A program made the translations under genes and the position numbers. Below are positions 46,798 through 54,939 of a stretch of DNA of 64,000 bases, piece after piece. Position 1 is the first letter of the stretch. Each line of letters begins with the position of its first letter. The DNA is taken from NCBI GenBank assembly GCA_945952315.1, contig CAMFIE010000013.1, forward strand, positions 34,134 to 98,133, read 5' to 3'. Under the pieces are notes generated by a model. The model was not told the DNA's origin. It saw nothing but the letters and a program-made list of their open reading frames with translations, and searched no databases. The stretch is from an uncultured Rhizobium sp. (GTDB lineage: Bacteria > Pseudomonadota > Alphaproteobacteria > Rhizobiales > Rhizobiaceae).

Positions 46798-47694
46798 TCA
46801 GGGGATCACCTCTTCCCGCCGGGTCATCGTCAGCACCAGAACAAGGCCCGAAAACACCACAAGATCGCGCCACACGAAGGGCGCAAAGGCGCCCCAGAGC
46901 GTTTCCACCAGGCCGAGAACCGCAGCCCCGAACGCCGAGCGAAGCGGCGAGCCATAGCCGCCGACCGCCGCGATCAGCAGCACCTTCAGCCCGAACATCA
47001 GGCCGGAGCCGAAATCCATGTTGCCATAGTAATTGGTGGCCAGCATGCCGGAAAGACCGGCAATCAGCACGGCGGCAAGATAGGAATGGGCAAAGACCCG
47101 CTCCGCATTCACCCCGCAGAGCGCTGCCGCTTTCGGATCATCGGTCACCGCCCGCCAGACCCTCCCGAGCCTCGTATGGGCGAGCAGCAGACAGCCGCAA
47201 AGCACGATCAGCGAGAAGGCAGCGATATTCACCGCCTGCATGCCCGTAAGCACGATTGTCTGCCCGTCGATGCGAAGGAGCGGAATGGGCGCGGCAAGCA
47301 GCGGTGGCAGCCAGAGGTCGCGCGTGCCGGAGACAAGCCGCGCGGTTTCCATCAGCATCATCAGCAGGCCAAGCGCCGCGACAATCACCGCATTCGGAGA
47401 AATCGGCACCAGCCGCCCCATGATCTGCCGCCCGGCAAAGCGCCCGACGAGAAGCAGATGAAACAGCGAGGCCAGCGCGCCAAAGGCAAGCGCTGCGGGC
47501 ATGATCAGCCGGTAGGCATTCCAGCCGAGATCGACGAACAGCACATAAATCTGCCCGCCGAAGGCAAAGAAGGCGCCATAGGCGATATCGGCCCGGCGCG
47601 TGACCCCGAATGCAAGCGAATAGCCGAAGGCCAGTGCCGCATATAGACCCGCCAGCGGCAAGGCGAGCACCAGTTGCTGCACGAGATAGGCCAC
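46798..47694 (-). CDS. LivH-type branched-chain amino acid ABC permease (orphan)
   Basis: 298-residue permease with about eight spans. It resembles LivH: LVQQLVLALPLAGLYAALAFGYSLAFGVTRRADIAYG at the start, then VAALGLLMMLMETARL, and the C-terminal SGLMFGLKVLLIAAVGGYGSPLRSAFGAAVLGL. GTG at 47694 with AAAGGGAGG six bases upstream is the best start. No LivM, ATPase or binding-protein gene is adjacent, so its partners must lie elsewhere. It is divergent from the CGNR regulator, with a 40-bp dyad between them. Confidence 0.85.
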   Translation of the reverse strand: MAYLVQQLVLALPLAGLYAALAFGYSLAFGVTRRADIAYGAFFAFGGQIYVLFVDLGWNAYRLIMPAALAFGALASLFHLLLVGRFAGRQIMGRLVPISPNAVIVAALGLLMMLMETARLVSGTRDLWLPPLLAAPIPLLRIDGQTIVLTGMQAVNIAAFSLIVLCGCLLLAHTRLGRVWRAVTDDPKAAALCGVNAERVFAHSYLAAVLIAGLSGMLATNYYGNMDFGSGLMFGLKVLLIAAVGGYGSPLRSAFGAAVLGLVETLWGAFAPFVWRDLVVFSGLVLVLTMTRREEVIP

Positions 47695-47713
47695 GGCATC
47701 CTCCCTTTCCGCC

Positions 47714-47753
47714 AAAATATAACTGGCAAAATGCATTTTACCAGTTATATTTT
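47714..47753. promoter_or_regulatory. 40-bp dyad operator between permease and CGNR regulator
   Basis: Nearly perfect inverted repeat centred between 47733 and 47734, running from AAAATATAACTGG to CCAGTTATATTTT around AAAATGCATTTT. Only one base pair (47727/47740) breaks symmetry. It lies 4 bp before the regulator's ATG and 19 bp before the permease's GTG. The position and symmetry suggest a dimer- or tetramer-binding operator controlling both genes. Confidence 0.8.
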
Positions 47754-47757
47754 CATC

Positions 47758-48306
47758 ATGACCTTTTCCTGGACCCCTCATCGCTTTTCCGGCGGCGCAT
47801 TGGCGCTGGATATTGCCAACAGCGTGATCCTGCGCGCCGATCCCGAACGCCGGGTGGACCGGCTCGCGGATCCGGAAAACTGGCAGAGCCTGCCGGACGC
47901 GGCATCGACCCATTCGGCTGAGCGCGCGCTTTTTCCGGTGCTGGAACCGGTGACGGCAGAAGATCAGCCCCGGCTGCTGCAGCTGCGGGAGGCGATAGAT
48001 GCGCATTTCCGGGGACGGATTTCCGGCAGGGACGATCCGCTGCCCCTTGCCGATCTGCTGGAGCAACTCGCGTCCACTTTCCGGCTTGGTCGCCCTGCCT
48101 CCAGCCTTCTGACGGCAACCGCCCTTTCGGCGCTTCGCCTCCTGAGTGACGGAAATGCGGAACGACTGAAGCAATGCGGCCATTGCGGCTGGCTGTTTCT
48201 GGACCGCTCCAGGAACCGCAGCCGTCTGTGGTGCGACATGGCCGTCTGCGGCAACCGCACCAAGGCCGCCCGGCATTATCGCCGTAGAAAGGAGACCGCG
48301 TCATGA
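47758..48306 (+). CDS. CGNR zinc-finger (ABATE-domain) regulator
   Basis: 182-residue protein. The N-terminal ABATE-like part starts TFSWTPHRFSGGALALDIANS. The C-terminal zinc finger has Cys140, Cys143, Cys159 and Cys164 in CGHCGWLF...WCDMAVCGNR, with the CGNR signature, followed by a basic tail (AARHYRRRK) that fits DNA binding. The family is thought to be stress-related transcription factors; function here is unproven. ATG 47758 sits 4 bp from the 40-bp dyad, so autoregulation is likely. Its stop overlaps the lipoprotein start (ATGA at 48303). Confidence 0.9.
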   Translation: MTFSWTPHRFSGGALALDIANSVILRADPERRVDRLADPENWQSLPDAASTHSAERALFPVLEPVTAEDQPRLLQLREAIDAHFRGRISGRDDPLPLADLLEQLASTFRLGRPASSLLTATALSALRLLSDGNAERLKQCGHCGWLFLDRSRNRSRLWCDMAVCGNRTKAARHYRRRKETAS

Positions 48307-48806
48307 GATCGGGAACCGCTTTTGCCTTGGTCGCAGCACTGGTACTCGCTTCCTGCCAGCGCCCCGCAGAAGAAGGCCCGCTGGAGCTTGCGGGCCACGT
48401 GTTCATCTTCAATTACCGGCTTTCCACCGCCGTATACGAGGTGGCGCTCAACAAGGTGGGCGACATCCCGGAGGGCAGTGTCGCCCGGACCGAATATGAA
48501 AACCCGGCTGGCGGCCCGCCGATTGTGACGACCACGAAGATTTTCCCCTTCTGGAAAAAGGTGGCGCTTGAAAGCCCGCCGCTGCGCTGCGTGGTGCAAG
48601 ACCGGCCCTATGCTGTGAAAATCACACTGATCGGTCCGGATGGCGCCGCGCTGCAGAAGATCGAGACCACGATCACCTCGACGCTCGATCAATCCATCCT
48701 GGCGGCCAAGCCGCTGGTGATCGGCCCGGCCTATGACCGCAATCCGGAAGTCTTCAAGCCGGACGGCACGGCAGACTATTCCGGAGACAAGGGCTGCAAG
48801 CCCTGA
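48303..48806 (+). CDS. Putative lipoprotein of unknown function
   Basis: 167-residue protein with a signal peptide ending in lipobox VLASC (MRSGTAFALVAALVLASC), so lipidation at that Cys is expected. The mature region has no recognised domain; it contains several beta-like segments and two further Cys (RCVVQ, KGCKP) that could pair. Translation is coupled to the CGNR regulator gene through a 4-bp overlap, so it may belong to the same response. Confidence 0.82.
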   Translation: MRSGTAFALVAALVLASCQRPAEEGPLELAGHVFIFNYRLSTAVYEVALNKVGDIPEGSVARTEYENPAGGPPIVTTTKIFPFWKKVALESPPLRCVVQDRPYAVKITLIGPDGAALQKIETTITSTLDQSILAAKPLVIGPAYDRNPEVFKPDGTADYSGDKGCKP

Positions 48807-48810
48807 AAAT

Positions 48811-48841
48811 AAAAGGCCGGTCCTTTCGGCACCGGCCTTTT
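48811..48841. terminator. Bidirectional terminator (lipoprotein / ndk)
   Basis: AAAAGGCCGGT (48811-48821) pairs with ACCGGCCTTTT (48831-48841). T tracts occur on both strands. It separates the convergent lipoprotein and ndk genes. Confidence 0.88.
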
Positions 48842-48867
48842 GCAATTCATTCGATCAGCAGGCTTTA

Positions 48868-49290
48868 TCAGCCAACGATCTCGGTCGAGGAGAACCAGTA
48901 GGCGATCTCGACAGCAGCGGTTTCCGGAGCGTCGGAACCGTGAACGGAGTTTTCTCCGATCGACAGGGCGTGCGTCTTGCGGATGGTGCCTTCGGCAGCC
49001 TGTGCCGGGTTGGTGGCGCCCATGATCTCGCGGTTCTTGGCAATGGCGTTTTCGCCTTCGAGAACCTGCACAACGGTCGGGCCGGAGGTCATGGTGTCAA
49101 CCAGTTCGCCGAAGAACGGACGTTCCTTGTGAACAGCGTAGAAGCCTTCGGCTTCGCGGCGGCTCATCCACACGCGCTTGGAAGCGACGACGCGCAGACC
49201 GGAGTCTTCGAGCATCTTGGTGATGGCGCCCGTCAGGTTGCGCTTGGTCGCGTCCGGCTTGATCATCGAGAAAGTGCGTTCAATCGCCAT
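48868..49290 (-). CDS. ndk: Nucleoside diphosphate kinase
   Basis: Balances nucleoside triphosphate pools by phosphotransfer through His117 in [12 protein letters not shown]. The 140-residue sequence shows the family start [18 protein letters not shown], and [17 protein letters not shown]. Standard length. ATG at 49290 is supported by the strongly conserved N-terminus. Confidence 0.98.
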   Translation of the reverse strand: MAIERTFSMIKPDATKRNLTGAITKMLEDSGLRVVASKRVWMSRREAEGFYAVHKERPFFGELVDTMTSGPTVVQVLEGENAIAKNREIMGATNPAQAAEGTIRKTHALSIGENSVHGSDAPETAAVEIAYWFSSTEIVG

Positions 49291-49391
49291 CGGAATTCGT
49301 CCTCTTGGTGGTCGGGAAAAGTGCGCGGTCTTTACCCGCCTCCCGCCCGGAAGACAAGGGGGTTGGCCCGCCTCCGCCGCTTTATGACGCC

Positions 49392-50093
49392 TTATGACGC
49401 GGAAATCCGTGCCGGAACCGCTCGTCCCAGCCCCTGATAGAGGTCAAGGCACCGCTCGAACCAGTCGGAAACCGGATCATCCTTCTCAAGAGGCCAGAGC
49501 GTGGACACCACCCGCAGCCATTGCAGCGCGCCGAACAGGATGTAATCCCCGAACAGCGGCACGGAGCCGCCAATAAACGGCTGGTGCCTGAGGGTCACCC
49601 GCAGCGGCTCCAGCCTTTCGCGCAGAAGAACGGCTTGTTCGTCTCGCGTGTCCGCCATGGCCTCAAGCGTCATGCCGAAGCGCGCCTCGCGCTGCGGGCG
49701 GAAATAGGCCTGATCCTTCGGGTCCAGCATGGTCCAGATGTCGAGGAGAGCGATGCGGCTGATCACGGGATGCACTTGCGTCTGCGACCAGCTTTCGATG
49801 AGGCGCGCGGCCGCCTCCCCTCCCGCGCCGCCAAACAGGCTTGGCCGGTCCGGATAGGTCTTTTCCAGATAGGTGGCGATCAGGAAGCTGTCGATCACGA
49901 CCTTGCCGTTGTCATTCAGCACCGGCACGGTTTTCGACTTTCCGTCCTCAATCGACGGGACTTCGGTAAAGCGCGTCGGCACCTCTTCATAGGCGAGGCC
50001 CTTGTGATTGAGCGCCATCACCACCTTCCACACATGCGGTGAAAACGGCCGGGCGGCATCCGACCCGACCAGCGTGTAAAGCCTGATCCCCAT
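49392..50093 (-). CDS. Glutathione S-transferase family protein
   Basis: 233-residue GST-like protein: thioredoxin-fold N-terminal half ([51 protein letters not shown]) and helical C-terminal half ([22 protein letters not shown]). It resembles the beta-etherase/GstA-like groups, but the substrate is unknown. ATG 50093 (MGIRLYT) is favoured over 50123. It is separated from ndk by about 100 bp. Confidence 0.9.
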   Translation of the reverse strand: MGIRLYTLVGSDAARPFSPHVWKVVMALNHKGLAYEEVPTRFTEVPSIEDGKSKTVPVLNDNGKVVIDSFLIATYLEKTYPDRPSLFGGAGGEAAARLIESWSQTQVHPVISRIALLDIWTMLDPKDQAYFRPQREARFGMTLEAMADTRDEQAVLLRERLEPLRVTLRHQPFIGGSVPLFGDYILFGALQWLRVVSTLWPLEKDDPVSDWFERCLDLYQGLGRAVPARISAS

Positions 50094-50226
50094 GCCTTCT
50101 TCTCCCTCATTGAAAACCAGCAAGAGAACGCATCAAATTGCGCAATCAGTCCAATCAAAAGAATTCAAGCAACCGATCAGCGCAATTGCACTATTCTCCC
50201 CGGCGAACCGATCCGGAGACCCGATC

Positions 50227-50736
50227 ATGCAGGACCATTTCGCGATGTTTGCCGCCTATAATGCCTGGGCGAACCGTTTGCTCTACGAGGCCGCGGCAGC
50301 GCTGCCACCCGAACAGCTCACCGAAAACAAGGGCGCCTTTTTCGGCTCGCTTCTGAACACGCTCAATCATGTGATGGTGGCGGATCGCGTCTGGCTGCAT
50401 CGCTTTACCGGCGAAGGCACGCTTCCCACGAAGCTGGACGAGATTCTCTATCCCGATTTTGCGGATCTGCGGGCCGCACGCGAAAAGGAAGATGCCCGCA
50501 TCATCCGTCTGGTCGAGGGTTTGACCGAGGAGCGGCTCGCCGGCACCTTTACCTATATACCGTTTTTCAGCACGACCGAGGTCACCCAGAAGCTTTCCGG
50601 CGCATTGTCACATTTCTTCAACCACCAGACCCACCATCGCGGCCAGTGCCATATGACGCTGACCGCGCTTGGCGGGCCGTCGCTGGCGCTTGATCTTGTG
50701 TATTTCCTGCGGTCGGATGGAAAGCGCTGGCTCTGA
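50227..50736 (+). CDS. DinB-family putative metal-dependent protein
   Basis: 169-residue protein of the DinB/YfiT four-helix fold. It begins with the family start FAMFAAYNAWANRLLYEAAAAL, and has His-rich positions NTLNHVMVADRVWLHRF and HFFNHQTHHRGQCHMTL that would bind a metal. Function is unknown; homologues include thiol-related enzymes and stress proteins. The in-frame upstream extension to 50092 is antisense to the GST start and unlikely. Confidence 0.92.
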   Translation: MQDHFAMFAAYNAWANRLLYEAAAALPPEQLTENKGAFFGSLLNTLNHVMVADRVWLHRFTGEGTLPTKLDEILYPDFADLRAAREKEDARIIRLVEGLTEERLAGTFTYIPFFSTTEVTQKLSGALSHFFNHQTHHRGQCHMTLTALGGPSLALDLVYFLRSDGKRWL

Positions 50737-50799
50737 AACAGCGTGCCTTGCGGTCCACACCTCTTGCCTTGACCGGCAAGTTCCGCCAAAAACCCGGCC

Positions 50800-52683
50800 A
50801 TGATTACCATCTCCGATCTCTCGGCCCGTATTGCCGGTCGCCTTCTCATCGAAAATGCCAGCGTGTCGCTTCCCGGCGGCACGAAGGCGGGGCTTGTGGG
50901 CAAGAATGGCGCGGGAAAATCCACCCTCTTCCGCATCATCACCGGTGATCTGGCAGCCGAAACCGGCTCGGTCTCGCTGCCCCGCAATGCCCGCATCGGC
51001 CAGGTGGCGCAGGAAGTGCCGGGCACCGAGGAACCGCTGATCGAGATCGTGCTGAAGGCGGACAAGGAGCGCGCCGCCCTTCTCGCTGAGGCGGAAACCG
51101 CGACCGATCCGCACCGGATTGCCGAAATCCAGACCCGGCTTGCCGATATTGGCGCCCATGCGGCGGAATCGCGGGCGGCGAGCATTCTCTCCGGCCTCGG
51201 CTTCAGCCACGAGGCGCAGCTGCGCCCGGCCTCCTCCTTTTCCGGTGGCTGGCGTATGCGCGTGGCACTGGCCGCCGTACTCTTTGCCGAACCGGACCTG
51301 CTGCTGCTCGACGAACCCACCAACTATCTCGACCTTGAAGGCACGCTGTGGCTGGAGGATTACATCCGCCGCTATCCGCAAACGGTCATCATCATCAGCC
51401 ATGACCGCGATCTTTTGAACACGGCGGTGAATTCGATCATTCATCTCGACAAGAAGAAGCTCACCTTCTATCGCGGCTCCTATGACCAGTTCGAGCGGCA
51501 GAAGGCGGAAGCCGACGAGCTGCAGAACAAGGCGGCGGCGAAGAACGAGGCGGCGCGCAAGCATCTGCAGAGCTTTATCGACCGCTTCAAGGCCAAGGCC
51601 ACCAAGGCCCGGCAGGCGCAATCGCGCGTCAAGGCGCTGGAGCGCATGGGCACCATTTCCGCCGTGATCGAGGACAGCGTTCTCGGCTTCTCCTTCCCCG
51701 AACCGGAAAAGCGTGCCGCCTCCCCCATCATCGCCATTCAGGGTGGGGCCGTCGGCTACGAACCAGGCAAGCCGATCCTCAAGCGGCTGAACCTGCGCAT
51801 CGATACCGATGACCGCATCGCACTGCTCGGCTCGAACGGCAACGGCAAATCGACTTTCGCCAAGTTCATTTCCGGCAGGCTGCAGGCGGAGGCAGGCGAG
51901 ATAAAGCTCGCGCCGCATCTGAAGACCGGTTTCTTCGCCCAGCATCAGCTGGACGACCTCATTCCCGAACAGAGCGCCGTGGATCACGTGCGCAAGCGCA
52001 TGCCGCAGGAGCCGGAAGCAAAGGTGCGCGCACGTGTGGCCCAGATGGGTCTTGCAACGGAAAAGATGGAAACGCCCGCCAAGGACCTTTCCGGTGGCGA
52101 AAAGGCGCGCCTGCTGATGGGTCTTGCCGCCTTCGACGCGCCGAACCTATTGATCCTCGACGAACCGACCAACCATCTCGACATCGACAGCCGCCGCGCC
52201 CTCATTCAGGCGCTGAACGACTATCCGGGTGCGGTGATCCTGATCTCCCACGACCGCCATCTGATCGAGGCGACTGTCGACCGGCTCTGGCTGGTCAAGG
52301 ATGGAACGGTGGTGAGTTTCGAGGGCGATCTCGAAGATTACCGCGCCGAAATCGTCTCAACGCCGAAAAAGGACGAGACGAAAAAGGCGGGCGGTGACGA
52401 TACGGTGAACAAGGCCGACCAGCGCAAGCAGGCCGCCGAAAAGCGCGCCGCCTTTGCCCCGCTCAAGAAAAAGATCAACGAACTCGAATCCTTGACCGGC
52501 AAGCTTGAGAAACTGATTCAGGCGCTTGATGCGGAACTTGCAGATCCCGCCCTCTACGAGAAAAACCCGGCCAAGGCGGCCGCCAAGGCAAAGGAACGCG
52601 CCGACGCCGCCGCAAAGCTCAATGCTGCCGAAGAAGAATGGCTTGAGCTTTCCGCGGAATATGAAGCGGCAATGGCGGATTGA
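50800..52683 (+). CDS. ABC-F family ATPase
   Basis: 627-residue protein with two ABC domains and no membrane segment, typical of ABC-F (Uup/YheS-like) translation or ribosome factors. Domain 1: Walker A GKNGAGKST, signature FSGGWRMRVAL, Walker B LLLLDEPTNYLD. Domain 2: GSNGNGKST, LSGGEKARLLMG, LLILDEPTNHLD. A linker of charged helices (KAKATKARQAQSRVKAL) separates them, and a Lys/Glu-rich C-terminal coiled coil follows. The VapC gene converges on its stop with a 2-bp gap. Confidence 0.96.
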   Translation: MITISDLSARIAGRLLIENASVSLPGGTKAGLVGKNGAGKSTLFRIITGDLAAETGSVSLPRNARIGQVAQEVPGTEEPLIEIVLKADKERAALLAEAETATDPHRIAEIQTRLADIGAHAAESRAASILSGLGFSHEAQLRPASSFSGGWRMRVALAAVLFAEPDLLLLDEPTNYLDLEGTLWLEDYIRRYPQTVIIISHDRDLLNTAVNSIIHLDKKKLTFYRGSYDQFERQKAEADELQNKAAAKNEAARKHLQSFIDRFKAKATKARQAQSRVKALERMGTISAVIEDSVLGFSFPEPEKRAASPIIAIQGGAVGYEPGKPILKRLNLRIDTDDRIALLGSNGNGKSTFAKFISGRLQAEAGEIKLAPHLKTGFFAQHQLDDLIPEQSAVDHVRKRMPQEPEAKVRARVAQMGLATEKMETPAKDLSGGEKARLLMGLAAFDAPNLLILDEPTNHLDIDSRRALIQALNDYPGAVILISHDRHLIEATVDRLWLVKDGTVVSFEGDLEDYRAEIVSTPKKDETKKAGGDDTVNKADQRKQAAEKRAAFAPLKKKINELESLTGKLEKLIQALDAELADPALYEKNPAKAAAKAKERADAAAKLNAAEEEWLELSAEYEAAMAD

Positions 52684-52685
52684 GG

Positions 52686-53117
52686 TCAGCGAAGATCGGT
52701 TTCCGAGAAATCATTGCCGATATACAGCAACGGCACTTCAAGCGATTTTGCCATCGCGTAGGAATAACAATCGCCGAGGTTAAGTTGGGCTGCGTGGCCC
52801 ACATACTTGCCATAGCGCCTGCTGGCCCATTGCGCCTTCAAGCCGATGTCAAAGGTAATGGGCACATAGTGGGCTCCTATATCCTGGAGAAAACCGAATA
52901 CGCGGTGCCAAGCGTTGATGAGCAGTTGCGGATTTTGTCGGAGCGTCGTTTTGTCCGTCCAAGCCAAAATCCTGGCAACTGCCAGGGTGCTTTCGAAAAG
53001 TACAATGTCAGAATAAAAAAGGCGACCGTTCCAATTTACCAACGTTTGCTCAATTGCAACTGCATCTCGCTCCGCGTTGAGAATTGCTACGATGGCAGAC
53101 GCATCGATGAACATCAA
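52686..53117 (-). CDS. vapC: VapC-type PIN-domain toxin
   Basis: 143-residue PIN ribonuclease. The acidic active site is present: Asp5 in MFIDASAIV, Glu in SDIVLFESTLAV, Asp in LNLGDCYSYAMAKS and Asp in YIGNDFSETDL. Such toxins usually cut tRNA or rRNA. The 4-bp ATGA overlap with the upstream antitoxin (53114-53117) fits a two-gene toxin-antitoxin operon. Confidence 0.93.
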   Translation of the reverse strand: MMFIDASAIVAILNAERDAVAIEQTLVNWNGRLFYSDIVLFESTLAVARILAWTDKTTLRQNPQLLINAWHRVFGFLQDIGAHYVPITFDIGLKAQWASRRYGKYVGHAAQLNLGDCYSYAMAKSLEVPLLYIGNDFSETDLR

Positions 53118-53374
53118 TCATTGTTCCAGAGCTCGTCACTCAGAGCCTTAAAGTCAAACGGCAAACCGGGTCCTTCTCCATTCGAATGCAATCTCGCTGC
53201 TGTGATCGCAGCCTGTTTTTCTTCGGCAGAGCGTATGGGTCGATGGAATTCCTTGTGGCGCAATTCATTCTTCAGCGCTGTGCGGAGAACGTCTTCCACA
53301 GATCTCGCGCCGATTGCGGTTTGCAACCTCCCTGCAAGCGCCTCAATTTCTGAATCGGCAATTGTAAGTGCCAT
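53114..53374 (-). CDS. vapB: VapB-type antitoxin
   Basis: 86-residue antitoxin of the transcription-factor VapB class: ALTIADSEIEALAGRLQTAIGARSVEDVLRTALKNEL forms the DNA-binding part and the C-terminus (LPFDFKALSDELWNND) would bind VapC. It is the first gene of the pair, with a good promoter about 35 bp upstream. Confidence 0.9.
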   Translation of the reverse strand: MALTIADSEIEALAGRLQTAIGARSVEDVLRTALKNELRHKEFHRPIRSAEEKQAAITAARLHSNGEGPGLPFDFKALSDELWNND

Positions 53375-53406
53375 AATCGCCCCTAATTTCGTCCATCCTT
53401 ATTCAT

Positions 53407-53435
53407 TTATAAAGCGGATCAAAAGAAGATTCAAG
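53407..53435 (-). promoter_or_regulatory. Candidate promoter of vapBC
   Basis: On the minus strand, CTTGAA (53435-53430) and TTATAA (53412-53407) are separated by exactly 17 bp, close to the alphaproteobacterial -35/-10 consensus. The -10 overlaps the palindrome TTTATAAA (53406-53413), which may be an autoregulatory site. It lies 33 bp before the vapB start codon. Confidence 0.5.
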
Positions 53436-53553
53436 GCACCCTAAATTCCACATAATGGAACCCCTATTCAAAATCCGGAAATCTTGCCGCTGCTGTCTTG
53501 TCTCACCCATGGCTTCTGCTAAGACTTTTGGCGGTTGAACGGGAGGATTTGGC

Positions 53554-54480
53554 ATGGCGGCGATCAGGCTGGCGATTGTGGGTGTGGGCAAGATCGTGCG
53601 GGATCAGCATTTGCCGGCGATTGCGGGGAACCCGGATTTTTCGCTGTTTGCCACCGCAAGCCGCCATGGCACGGTTGACGGCGTTCCGGCCTATACAAGC
53701 ATCGAAGCCATGCTGGAGGCTGTGCCGGAGATCGAGGCCGTGTCTCTCTGCATGCCGCCGCAATACCGCTACGATGCGGCCCGCGTTGCACTCGACAGGG
53801 GTTGCCATGTGTTTCTGGAAAAGCCGCCGGGCGCAACCTTGTCCGAAGTGCAGGATCTCACCCGACTTGCCACCGCAAAAAGGCGGAGCCTGTTTGCCAG
53901 CTGGCATTCCCGCTATGCACCCGCGGTGGAAGCGGCCCGCGCATTCCTGTCGAGTGGTGACGTTCATTCAGTCCGGATCAACTGGAAGGAAGATGTGCGC
54001 CACTGGCATCCGAACCAGGAATGGATCTGGGCGGCGGGTGGTCTCGGGGTCTTCGACCCCGGCATCAATGCGCTGTCGATCATGACGCATATCCTGCCGC
54101 GCCCGGCCTTTCTGACAGCGGCGGAGCTGACCTTTCCGGAAAACCGGGATGCGCCGATTGCCGCCACCCTCTCCTTCCGCGATCACGCCGGAATGCCCGT
54201 CGAGGCCGAATTCGACTGGCGCCAGACCGGCAAGCAGAGCTGGGACATCATCGCCGCCACGAGCAAGGGCGAGATGGTGCTTTCAGAAGGCGGCGCGAAA
54301 CTCGCCATCGATGGCAAGCCGGTCTTTTCCGCCCCTGAGCAGGAATATCCCGAGCTCTATCGCCGCTTTGCGGCGATCATCAAGGCCGGCCAGTCGGATG
54401 TGGATCTTGCCCCGCTCACCCACGTGGCCGATGCCTTCATGCTCGGAAAACGCAAGTTTACCGAAGCCTTTCACGACTGA
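53554..54480 (+). CDS. Gfo/Idh/MocA family dehydrogenase (galactose 1-dehydrogenase-like)
   Basis: 308-residue NAD(P)-dependent oxidoreductase. The Rossmann start reads IRLAIVGVGKIVRDQHLPAI, the conserved EKPPGATLSEV motif carries the catalytic-region Lys, and the second domain has GGLGVFDPGINALS. It resembles rhizobial D-galactose or L-arabinose 1-dehydrogenases, but substrate assignment is inference. It is isolated between VapBC and holC with no sugar-catabolism neighbours. Confidence 0.9.
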   Translation: MAAIRLAIVGVGKIVRDQHLPAIAGNPDFSLFATASRHGTVDGVPAYTSIEAMLEAVPEIEAVSLCMPPQYRYDAARVALDRGCHVFLEKPPGATLSEVQDLTRLATAKRRSLFASWHSRYAPAVEAARAFLSSGDVHSVRINWKEDVRHWHPNQEWIWAAGGLGVFDPGINALSIMTHILPRPAFLTAAELTFPENRDAPIAATLSFRDHAGMPVEAEFDWRQTGKQSWDIIAATSKGEMVLSEGGAKLAIDGKPVFSAPEQEYPELYRRFAAIIKAGQSDVDLAPLTHVADAFMLGKRKFTEAFHD

Positions 54481-54483
54481 TCG

Positions 54484-54933
54484 TCAGGCCTTTTTCTGCC
54501 AGCGGCCATTGGCATCCTGCTGCCAGTAGGTCAGGTCATGGCCTGCGGCCTTCAGCACCTTCCACTGTGCGCGGGCTGCATCGAGCTGCGCATTGTCATG
54601 GCCGTCGAACATGAAGACCATGCGCGTATAGGTCTCGACCTCGATGGGCGCTGCCGTTTCCAGGAGGAAGCGCACCGTCGCGCTGTTCAGGTTCTCCGCC
54701 GCCGTGGTGAGCAGGATCGATTGCTGGTCCACATGGTCGCCATCATCCGTGCCATGCGGCAGAAAGCTGTCTTCCCGGTAGGTCCACAGAAGCGTGTCGA
54801 GCGCTTCCATCAGCTCGGCGGATTGCATCTGCACCGCCACACGCCAGCCGCGTTCCAGAGATTTCTCCAGAAGCGGCGGCAGGGCATCCTCAAGCGTTTT
54901 CTCGGTGAGGTGATAGAACAGGATTTCAGTCAC
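54484..54933 (-). CDS. holC: DNA polymerase III chi subunit
   Basis: 149-residue clamp-loader accessory protein that links polymerase III to SSB. It begins MTEILFYHLTEKTLEDALPPLL and has RGWRVAVQMQSAELMEALDTLLWTYREDSFLPHG, both typical of HolC. It lies 6 bp downstream of pepA on the same strand; the pepA-holC pairing is conserved in proteobacteria. Confidence 0.95.
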   Translation of the reverse strand: MTEILFYHLTEKTLEDALPPLLEKSLERGWRVAVQMQSAELMEALDTLLWTYREDSFLPHGTDDGDHVDQQSILLTTAAENLNSATVRFLLETAAPIEVETYTRMVFMFDGHDNAQLDAARAQWKVLKAAGHDLTYWQQDANGRWQKKA

Positions 54934-54939
54934 CGGTCA

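Noticed and set aside
49382..49401. Tandem repeat TTATGACGCC/TTATGACGCG at the end of the GST gene
   Set aside because: A single 10-bp duplication around the stop codon with no sign of a mobile element; probably minor slippage.
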